Shown one piece after another: positions 43,301 through 55,300 of a DNA stretch of 64,000 nucleotides. Numbering within the stretch: the stretch's first letter is position 1; each line of letters starts with the position of its first letter. The notes beneath the pieces are model-generated. The model was not told the origin of the DNA, searched no databases, and saw only the letters and a program-made list of their open reading frames with translations. The DNA lies in the NCBI GenBank assembly GCA_032622095.1, contig CP136069.1, forward strand, positions 45,606,194 through 45,670,193. Direction: 5' to 3'. Source of the stretch: Siphonodentalium dalli. Lineage: Eukaryota > Mollusca > Scaphopoda > Gadilida > Siphonodentaliidae. Position numbers and translations under genes: made by a program.

Positions 43301-46300
43301 TAAATGTCATCATAGTGGTGAACATCCATACAAAATTTCATTGAGATCCGAGCATTACTGTTCAAGTTATGAGCTGAACAGACATCGGATGGATCAAACA
43401 GCCAACATTTCCAGATAAACAAAGATGAATTACTCTAGAGTGGAAAAGCAGAACAGAACAATGGAACCCCCTATTGAATGTCCTCATAGCAGTGAACATC
43501 TATACCAAATTCCATTGAGATCCCAGCACAACTGTTGAAGTTATGACATGAACAGACACCAGACGGACCAAAAAGCCAACATTTCCAGATGAACAAAGAT
43601 GAATAACTCTAGAATGGAAAAGCAGAACAAAACGATGGAACCCTCTTTTTAATGTCCTCATAGTAGTGAACATCCATACCAAATCCCATTGAGATCCCAG
43701 TACAACTGTCGAAGTTACGACATGAACAGACACCAGACGAACCAAAAAGCCAACATTTCCAGATGAACAAAGATGTTTAACTCTAGAATGGAAAATCCGA
43801 ACAAAACAATGGAACCCTCTATTGAATGCCCTCATAGTAGTGAACATCCATTCAAAATTTCATTGAGATCCGAGCACTACTGTTCAGGTTATGACATGAA
43901 CAGACACCAGATGGACCAAAAATCCAAAATTTCAAGATAAACAAAGATGAATAACTCTAGAATGGAAAATCCGAACAAAACGATGGAACACTCTATTTAA
44001 TGTCCTCATAGTTGTGAACATCCACACCAAATTTGGTTGAGATCCCAGCACAACTGTTGAAGTTACGACATGAACAGACACCAGACGGACCAAAAAGCCA
44101 CTATTTCCAGATAAACAAAGATGAATAACTCTAGAATGGAAAATCCAAACAAAACGATGGAACCCTCTATTTAATGTCCTCATAATAGTGAACATCCATA
44201 CCTAATTTCATTGAGATCCGAGCACTACTGTTCAAGTTATGACACGAACAGACATCGGACGGACGTACGGACTCACGGACGCACGCACGCACGCACGGAC
44301 GGACGGACAGGTGCAAAACAGTATACCCCCCTTTTTAAAAAAAAGGGGGTATAAAAAAGGCTAAAACTTGAAAACATAGACATTACATTCCAGTGAAATA
44401 TGGTATTCGCTAATTAGTTATTGTGGTAGTGCATGTGTCTAAGACTTTGAAAAAAGGGAAAGCGAAAATCCTAGTTGCTGTAACCTTAGTTTCTTTTAGA
44501 CTCAAAGAAATGGAAATATAATTTTTTGAGAATGTTGGGCATGCTATAATCAGTCGGCTTACTTACTGTATCTATCCTGGGAATTGTTGGAGGAAACATT
44601 GACATTGTCGGGTGAGGTTGTCGAGCCAATGAAGGTTGGTGACTTGGTGATATCCCGAGCTCGGGCTGAAAAAGCCATACAATACACAATGAGAACTTTG
44701 GCAAGTCAATATGCTTTATTACAAATCCCAATCGATGAATGAAATTGATACATGAGCATGCGTTTGTTCTGTTTCCGAATGCATTACAATTTTTTAAATA
44801 ACTCGGCAATTTTACACGGTACCATTTTGGATCCGATTTTCATTAAAATGTTTCTCAATTCCTGAAGCTGTTAAAAGATGATAGACGGTATGGTATCTCC
44901 CAAACCTCTTGTGTTAGAAATAAGCAAAAACAACTTTAGTTATGCAGAGATCGAAGCGACACTAGGTGGTCATATTTTCTATTTTCATGATATGTTTAGC
45001 ATTCGGTATTAAACAGTCATGTCACCCCCAATAAATTTGACAAATGCGGCGCAAAAAAGTCAATGTTGCATTCTGAGACTCAAATAACATACCGTACTGA
45101 CCCGGTTCAAAGCCCATGCCCGTGTTTAAGCCCACCCATATCTTTTGGCCAAATTCCATGCACAGGGGTATATTCGTGTTTAAGCCCACCCCAAATTTTT
45201 TGTCAATTTCAGCAGTGGTAAGTAAGTATTTGCTAATGATACTCCCCAAATAAATAATTCCAATATATAAACGGGAAGTATATTCGCAAACGATCGGTGA
45301 CGGCAAGAATGACACGAAAAATGGAAAGTTATACTTCGTAGATAAGTGATAATATTAAATGAAATAAAATAAAATGAATCTTAAATTCTCATTTGTTTAT
45401 TCAATTATACTTCCCGGGGGAAACCAAATACAAAAGAACTCACTCGCTAACAGCGTATAGCTTTAAAAACCATGTGCGATACTTTAATCAAAGCGCACCT
45501 GTTCAACTACAGTACTGTAAAAACATATTTTTCGTGTTCAGTGACAACGCACCGTAGGTATGTTCCTGCATGTGACCAAACACAAAGAACTGGCTTCTTG
45601 GTTATGTAAACACACAGTGGGTATAATAATGGAACAGAAGGGGGAACTTGTCATTCCAATGTCTTCCAAACTACGTCAACGTTATTCACTCGAAACCAAA
45701 ATAAAGGTTATCGACATCAAACTGCATTTTGTTCACGTTTTACAGTATAAACAATTCAGGAACAATAACACTAAATATTCAAACACGTGCTTTTTTCATT
45801 CGGCAAACCTCGTCAGATTCCGTCACACCCAGAGGTCACAGGTCGAGGAGTTCAGAATGGTGCTTTTTTATACGTTTTAGCAGAAATACAAGCCTTTTGT
45901 CAGTACTGTTAAATAATTACACTCACTGGCTTTTGTTAAACATGCAATTAGTAGCTATTGTAACATCCTCTTTGTGGACAATGGATCACGAATAAAGCGC
46001 CGGGTTTATTGTTTTCATAATCGGATTAAGTCTGAACATTGATATAAACTATAGACGTCTTACAGACTATAAGATAAGGGATTTACCCATAACCCACACT
46101 GCCGCTTACATAATAGTGTCATTTTAACATGGGAATTTTGGGCAATAAAACTACAAGACTTAAAGTGTTATCATATATTTTAATATTCACATTTAATTGA
46201 AAAATTACTTTCTCAAAGTAACTTATAAATACTTACCTTTACTTAATCTGGAAGCCGGTATATTTCCCAAATAATCGGCGTTAGATCGGCTTTCATAAGT

Positions 46301-49300
46301 TTTAATGTCCCGATTTCTTAGGATTTTTGGTCTGCAAAGGGCCATATCCGAGTTTAAGCCCACTTGGATTTTTTAGCTCAAATAAAACAAAGGCCCCCTG
46401 GGCCTAAACGCGGGTCAGTACGGTATATTGTTTTGGATGTTTAGCATTCGGTATTAAACAGTCATGTCACCCCCAATAAATTTGACAAATGCGGTGCAAA
46501 AAAGTCAATGTTGCATTCTGAGACTCAAATAACATATATTGTTTTGGCCTAATGTTTTATATATGTTAATTTGGGAAAATAAAATATGTCTAGAACAAAT
46601 GATACCTACCCCTATACCAGTTCCTATGTTAGCCTGTGACCCAGCGTTCATCCGCGGATTCTTCATTGTCTGTACATAAGCTGTCTGCATGGCTAGAGTT
46701 TCCTTCAGATTGTCTATGTCTGTCCGCATTCTCCACAATTCATTATCAAAGCCATTCCCTTAAAAAAAAATTAAATTACTAATAGAATAAACAGTGCACG
46801 AACAGAGCTTCTAACCATCGTTTCAGTTGCTAGGGCCATATCCCAGGGTTCATACAGTAAATCCCTAAATAATTGATTCCTTAACAACAGCAGAATTATG
46901 GGTAACTTTTCAGGATTTAGTCGGAGATATGGCTTGTTGCCATTCATCGGAAAGCTCTCAGTGACTAAATCCTGAAAACTTACCCATAATTCTGTTGTGG
47001 TTAAGGAATCAATTATTTAGGGCATTACTGTACAACCAACTGAGAGAAAAACTCATATCTTTTCTACACCTTTCCCGATAAATTTACCAAGACTTTTCAC
47101 TGAATATATTCCATAACTTTTTCATACCTAACAATGATCCAACTTTCAAATCGAACATCTGTGACCCATTTCTCGCATAATATACAGTTACCGTAATGCC
47201 CTAAATAATCGACTCCTTAACAGCAGCAGAGTTATGGGTAATTTTTCAGGATTTAGTTGGAAATATGGCTTGTTGCCGATGAATGGCAACAAGCCATATT
47301 TCTGACTAAATCCTGAAAAGTTACCCATAATTCTGCTGTGGTTAAGGAGTCGATTATTTAGGGTATTACTGTACACCCAACTGAGAGAAAAATTCATAAA
47401 TTTTCCAAACCTTTCCCGATAAATTTTCCAAGATTTATCACTGAATAAATTCCATAAACGATTCAAGGTTAACAGATCAAAACAGAGACCAGCCCAGTTC
47501 TGGTTAAAACACAGACTCAACAGCTATAACGCTGTACTGAGTCTTGAATATTTGGGGGGGGGGGGGGGGATCCTTATTACCACAAGCAAGCATTATGTCA
47601 GTCGCAACCAATCACAACTTAGTATCAACAAAGCGATGTAGCCATTCAGGCGAGTGTTGGGAGTCTCTTTTCAGTCGCAGATTTCCACATAACTAAAAAT
47701 AGCGCCAGTTTGAAGCATCAGATAATAATTATACAGGCGATATCTGTCATTAGTAAAGCTATATACATGTATGTGCTGTGGTGTCATAATCCATGGGTCA
47801 CATGACACATGACACAGGCATTTTCTCTAGACCAAGTGTTTCTCGAACACCCCTCCAGAAGAAAATAGACTATTCCAATGTATACTTTCAGAACTGAATG
47901 GCAGAATCCATTTAGTAAAGAAAGGATTAACCCTTTACCCAACAAACCGGCCAAAACCGGCCAAATAAAGCTTCAACAGCCTAAAATATCTTCGGTCTGT
48001 CTCAATAACACCATACAAATATGGATATCATTGGAACCGGCTCCTTGACCACATTGTGATAGTTACAGTTATGCCCTGTGCCAATGCATTCTCTTATATA
48101 TGCGAGTCGACCATAGGTCGCCTCGCATATATAAGAGAATGCATTGGCCTAAAAAAAATCTGTTTTTACCATTTTTTCTTACATTCTTTAACAATTTTAT
48201 AATTTTTAATGTGTTAAGCCAATGCATTCTCTTATATATGCGAGGCGACCTATGGTCGACTCGCATATATAAGAGAATGCATTGGCACAGGGCCGTTCTG
48301 TTGGGTAAAGGGTTAATGATGATACTAACCATCAGGCCCTTGTTGGTAGAGGCCATCTAGCTCCCCATTAAGATTCAAAATTTCATCTCTCTGAGCCTGT
48401 AGTATCTCATAAAGCCGCCCTAGCTCCTCCTCCTGCATAGCTGATAGAAACAATTACAATACAATTAAGATTATGTGCTAATTATTTGTACAGAAATAGA
48501 GGATCTCACATGAGTTCCTATTTTATACGGAATTTATCAACCGAGTTCACTAAATTCGATTTGAGCCGAGGTTTACCGAGGCTCAAATAGAATTTAGAGG
48601 ACGTGGTTGATAAATTACGTATAAAATAGGACGAGTGTGAGATACCTTTTATCACATGATCAAATAAACCCGAAGCAACGCGAAATATTCATCGAAAACA
48701 ACAATCATACACTACAGCGATCGCAAGTTATCTGAAGAACGCCGTGACGTCATCGCACGCACTGATATTAAACGTGTCTATTACCGATAATTATTAAACT
48801 GCTTTTATGGCCAAATTATGTGATAAAGTACAGTGACATGCTGCCAGTGCCTCATGAAAACAATCCTTGTATCTTATGATAGAAGAAACATTGTACACAA
48901 CTCATAACAGACAACTGTTGTGATTATAGATAATTTCTACTTCAGTTTGTTAAAGGGGTACTGTACACTATTTATGGGACCATCTCCTTTTATACTCAAA
49001 AGAATACATGCAACAAATGAATGAATTTGAGCCACTGATGAGTGTAAAATACCCCCATTTACTTATGAACGATGCAAAACAAAGATGGTAACTATAATGA
49101 AAATGAATTTATGACTGGAGTCATAAATTAATTTTCATTATAATTACCATGTTGTTTGCATCGTTTATAGAGCATTACTTTTTCCCTTCTGTTCAGTTTC
49201 TATATCCCCTAATTTACAGAAGACAAAATGAGGCAAATAATGGGTGAACATCACCAACCTCAACAAGGGAACTTCAATCTGATCCTAGATCTCCCATAGC

Positions 49301-52300
49301 AGTTGAGGCCTAAGCAGAATGAGGTTCCCAGAGGGTCAAATTGGTGACGCAAGTTCAATGTGAGGGATAGCATTTCATAGTTGAAGTTGGTGATGTTCAC
49401 CAATTAGTCTCCTCGATTATGCATTTTATCTTCTGCAAATGAGGGGATATAGAAACTTCTGAGAAAGAAAAGTAACTAAAACAATTTTAATTTGAGACTA
49501 TAGATACTTCCCAGATGAAGAGGCCTAAGCAGAATGAGGTCCTCAGAGGGTGAATTTGGTGATACTAGCCCACTGTGTGGGATAGTATCACTAAATTCAC
49601 CCTCTGGGGACTTCATTCTGCAAATGACAGACACACTATTTGCAGGCTTGAATGTGATATCTGGATGCTTACTAATCATGTGGCTCGTCATTTCACCATG
49701 GTCCAGTTCTTCATGCAGTTGGTTGTCTCTTGTATCCAGCATGCCTTGGAGGAAGTTAGCGCTCTTCGAGGCATTATCCAGATCTGTGGCAAGGACATCC
49801 AATCTCGCCTCTTGTCTCTCCTGAAATAGTCAGGATTTATCATCATATATTACATTATCTGAAGTGAGAGGCCAATCACAATGGTAAAAGTTTAACCCAT
49901 CACGTCCAGCCATGTTAACTGCAGGCATGGGGTAATCGTATTCTCCATTTGTATTGTACATACATTCCCAAAATAAGTGTCCACCTCAACTACATTGGAA
50001 CTGCCACAGGGACCAGCCAGGGGTCTAATTTTAGGGAGAAGTGACTTCTCCCTCTGGAGATTTTAGGGAGAAGTCATGGGAAAATAGGGAGAAGTGGGGA
50101 GACTCAAAGTCTCAATTATCAATTATATTACCGGATTGTTTTCTTTTTTGGGGGTTAAAACTAGGCTGTTTTGTCAATGAATTTGAATGAATAATAATTA
50201 TTAATAACAAACATATATTGATAATCAAAAAGTTATCCTCTTAATATGTGAATGTACTTAGTAAATAATTTGTAATAGTAAACACAAAATTATTGATTAT
50301 AGCAAAATAAGTATTGATCCTATATTATGATCATTTACACCACCAAATAAACTCAGCTTAATCCACCAGCAATACAACAGGCTTCAGTAGGTGTGACATA
50401 TACTGACTTGTGTGTTTAATTTCATAACAATCTACCTTGGAGTGTCCATGGTACACATGTGTGATAACTAGGGCCCCACTATGGCCACTAATGGATTGAA
50501 TAACAGGTGTCAATACACTAATTAAGACAAAACCAAGTTGGACAATATATTCATCATATGGCATTATAAGTGCCAAATGTATACTCCTATGTCATGGTCC
50601 TATATTATACTATAACTATTATTATATTTAAAAAAAAAAAAAGTTTTTTTTTTTTTTTTTTTTTTTTACAAGGAGACTTCAACTTCGCCCTAGAGCCTTA
50701 GTAGGGCGAAATTGGCGGCTCTAGGGCGACTATTTCGCCTATGTCGCCCCCTCGGCTGGTCCCTGAACTGCCATGCGACCGCGTTGAACAACGAACAGCA
50801 GAATGGTTCTAGTGTTATCTCAACACCGTTGCAACATCGCTTCAATGCGGTTACAGTGTAAGCCAACGTGGTGGAGATAACTGTCAATGCAACAGAACGT
50901 GGTGGGGGTAACTATTAACAAAATTGAACGATGTCAAAGGTTTCCACCAGCGATACATCGGGATGTATTTGTGACCTAATTAAATTAATAGATAAACTGC
51001 AAAATAGACTAACGTAATTCAGCGTTGATATACTTTTCTGGCACAGTGATCGAAAATTTCAATGTGACTGCATTGACTCCCAATGCACCAAGTTTAATTG
51101 AAAGCGGTGCATTAAACACGGACCCAACACACCTTCAATGTGCAATAAACACAACAACCACATTACATTGACATTCCGATCGCATTGTAAAAGCTTAAGG
51201 ACCGTGTTAAAAGGGAAACTTAATTTGAGAAATGATTACAAAATTAGAAGTATTTTATTTTTTTTATTACATCTTGCCAAAGTGTTCTATATTATAAAGT
51301 TATTATACAATGTATATGTTTTTCTTGTACGAGTCCAGGTTGTGGTGAAAAGTCATATTGGACGAGACACACAGTGTCAAGTCCAATTTGACTTTTCACA
51401 AGAACCTGCATGAGTACAAGAAAAAAATTTGGCAATAAAACTTTTCTGGTTATTTTTGGTATTTGTCGGCACTTGATTCTCTATAAAAGCCTGTATTTGA
51501 TCATCAGAAGGCATGATTTGGAACAGTAAACACGGAAGTGAAAAAAAAACTCAGTGAAACTTCTGCTAAATCCACCAGAGTATTGCATGCGCATTACAAT
51601 TTCACTGATTCATTTGGCAATAGAGTTACTTCGTGATGTCACGGAGTCCCGATAAAAGTCATATTGGACTCAATTGAGTCCAATATGACTTTTTTATCAG
51701 GACTCCGTGAAGTCACAAAGTAATTCTATTGCCAAATGAATCGGTGAAATTTTCGGGATTCCAATTTGACTTTTTTTCCGGGATTATAGTACAATAGTAC
51801 TTGTAACAGAATCAGTTTAAATTGAAATCCTTCATTCAAATGCCTCGTGGCAATATATAAAGGTGTTTTTGATCATTTTCAATATATTTAACCCTTTCTT
51901 GACTGGAGCTTCCTGAAATTTTGTGAAAACACTGTGCCAATGCATTCTCTTTTATATGTGAGTCTCCCATAGGGAGCCTCACATATATAAAAGAATGTAT
52001 TGGCCTAGTAATATTTACCTTGACCTTGTAAGCCAGTACATTCTCTTATATATGCGAGACTCCCTATGGGAGACTCGCATACAAAAGAAAATGCACTGGT
52101 ACAGGGTTTTTAATGCTGCACCAATGAAAGGGTTAAAAGGTGATAAAATGAATCATTGTGATGACCAGTTACTGTCACACAGAATAACTACACTAAACGC
52201 CCGCTCATCTGGTTAAACAATTTTGATAAGTATCCTCTTTGCGAATGGATATTGGGGTTAGGCAATGAGCCATTTGCCCATTAATTTGCTTCACTATTGT

Positions 52301-55300
52301 ACCAACTTTGATTGGCTGTGAATTAAGAAGTGACATCCCGTAGCTTCATTAATATTGTAAAATTTAATTTAAATTCCATATCAACAAAATATTTCATATC
52401 TCAGGGAATTTGTGAGGGTGGCAGATATTTGTATTAATTATTTATGTCAAATAATTGTTGTAAAGAGGCAGGTGTTTATACACAAGATATTTATTGGAAT
52501 ACCTTATGCATCATAGATATGGACAATATACTGAATCAGGACAGCAGCCTGCTGGAAATAACATTTACTAATGATTTCATATCCAGATTTGTAATAAAAG
52601 TTGTTACTCATTAACCCTTTCATGACGGGAGTGGTGTTGGTGCAGCATTAAAGATCCTGTGCCAGTGCATTCTCTTATCTATGCAAGTCTCCCATAGGGA
52701 GAGCATGGCATATATAAGAGAATGCACTGGTTTATAATGTCAAGGTAAATATTGTTAGGCCAATGCATTCTCTTATATATGCGAGGCTCCCTATGGGAGA
52801 CTCACATATATAAGAGAATGCATTGGCACAGGGTTTTCGCAAAATTTCAGGAAGCTCCAGTCATGGAAGGGTTATGACATGGAAACTTCATCTGTTAAAT
52901 TCAATATAGCTTCTATTTCTAAATGAGAAGCCATCAATCTTTGTTCATTGGGTTGTGCTTGGGATGGGGTGATATTTACATATTTATTTATATTTTATTT
53001 ATTGTAGGTCATAAATATTTAACCAGCGTAAGTTTTTGAGGGATGATGCATTCCCTGACTATTTTATTTATCTGCCTAATAGTTGAATATAACTATAATT
53101 AGAGATGATTACTTGGTTAGTTGGATATCGGCCAAGATATCTACCTGAGGCAACTTCATATCAGCCTGAGACCGAAGGCTGATATCAAGTTACTGCGGGC
53201 TGATATGACTCAACCGATATCCAACTAACCAAGTGATAACCTCGTTATTAAATAGATCAAGCATATAGTAATACCATTACTATCCATTCCAATGTTAGTT
53301 CATAGGTGTAAACATAAGATTGAATGGACAGCAGGTAGAATGAAACCGAAATAAGTAAATTTACATCTTAAATAAGATATTCAGTACTTAATAACTTTGT
53401 ATATGACATTTATATATGTCCAAGTAGATATTTATGATTTCAATTTTAACTACCGAGTAAACACCAGTTCGAATTGGTATGAGACACATGCCATTACATC
53501 AAGTCAATTTAAAAATTGCCGCTTTATCGGTCTATCACCATGATCGCTGTAACTGAGTCCCCCGAATGGCTGTTGCATTGGATGTAAGCACTACGACTTG
53601 CTTGGTGACATCACAACTGATATCAGGTGAGATTGTTGGGTTATCATCCGAGTATGAATTTATATCAGTCGAGGTCGATAATAGGTCGCTCAAGGCAAAA
53701 ATGTGATATCTAATTAATAATACAGTAATGCTCTAAATAATCAACCCCTTAACCACAGCAGAATTATGGGTAACTTTTCAGGATTTAGTCGGAAATATGG
53801 CTTGTTGCCATTCATCGGAAAGCTCTCCCCGAGAGCTTTCCGATGAATGGCAACAAGCCATATTTCCGCATTACTGTAGCTAATATTCAGGGTTTGCCAG
53901 TACTGATCAGTACTACATGCACAGGCCGTAACCGACCTTGATTAGGTCCTCCTGACGTTGCTTATTGGTGAGTTCTGCGTTAAGGTCGTTATCCCGCTGC
54001 TGCATCTCATTATGTAAAGCCATAGCATCTGTTTCCATGTCTACAAGCTGGAGCAACACAACACACAGAGATTAGAGGTTACGGTGAAGAAAAATAAAAC
54101 TGTGAAAGCCATTATGTGTCCTCATCAACAATATTTAACCTCTTCACACTTTTTGTGATAATTTGTGATATCGCTGTCAATTTTTTTATCCATGCAAATT
54201 GATTTAATAAATTATGTTAAGAGTTTTAGTATCACACACACAAGACACACAAACAAACTTCTTTCATAGAAGAAAAGAGTCCATATAAAAATGGCATTAG
54301 GTAATGATATGTTGGAACAGGGAATTGGGATGCACCCTAAAGTATAACAAAACTCTGCCCTAACAAGTTTATTAGTATAACCCCCCCCCCCCCCACCCAA
54401 AATTTAATGAAGTTGAAGGATTTAAGAACAATTTAATGCTACAAAGACTATGAGGTTGTATGGTACAGTAATGCCCTAAATAATCGACTCCTTAACCACA
54501 GCAAAATTATGGGTAGCTTTTCAGGATTTAGTCGGAAATATTTCCGATGAATGGCAACAAGCCATAATGAGCGGACCAAAACAAAATATGAACTTGACCT
54601 GTATTTTCAAACAATCAGATAACTAAAACTAAAGTTGTCATCTGGAAACCATCTGAGATGGACAGACACTAGTGATTTCAAATATTATGCTGCTAACAAA
54701 TGGAAAGAAAACTGGTCAATTTACACATAAAAGGTTCAAATGACACTTTATTCAAGTGACAAGGGAAATACCTAAGAATGGATTATAGCTATTTTTTTAA
54801 TGTTGAAATCTGGTAATTTTTCACCCTTAAAATGTTAGTGTTCTTGATTGACAAACCTTTTTCGAATTGTTGTCTGCCTTCCGTCGCATATGCTGCTTTA
54901 AATCAATCAGTTCATTTTGCAGTTCATCATATAAACCCTTCTCGTCGGAGTTCAGTGTACTGGTGCTTTCTGGCTTGTGAACAATTTTAACATTACTCTG
55001 AAATAGAGATAAAATTAATTAATAATAATAACTAATAATAATTGATCCATTTATTTACATGTATTCTGCAGAAAACAGATTCAATGTGTGGTGCAATTAT
55101 TATCCCAGAACAGACATACTGACAGCATGGGTGCAACTTCTGATCAAGACCATTTATGCTTCAAGCCAGGTGGTCTGTTTACAGGCGAGCCCCCCTATGA
55201 CAACCGCTGTACAGTGTCACTTGTCAAAGATGACTGATGCAGTGTGACATCCAAATGGCAGCATGCGGCTTTCGGATGCACACCATCTCCACACCATGTC

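Larger units (their letters stand above)
44994..46548. repeat. Tandem ~110-bp duplication split by a pogo-like element
   Basis: Unit 1 (44994-45091) and unit 2 (46439-46548) both run GTTTAGCATTCGGTATTAAA..AAATAACATA, with one or two substitutions. Sequence just after the inserted element (TATATTGTTTTGGAT) equals the continuation of unit 2, so the duplication predates the insertion. Confidence 0.88.

Noticed and set aside
43500-44195. Frames with repeated FHRFVRIFHSRVIHLC, possibly a repeat protein
   Set aside because: They follow the 174-bp tandem core of a pearl-like element and end at the array edges.
48069-48360. Recurring frames with LLYMRVDHRSPRIYKRMHW, on both strands
   Set aside because: Translation of the TTAA-element hairpin cassette; identical peptides on both strands show it is a palindrome, not a gene.
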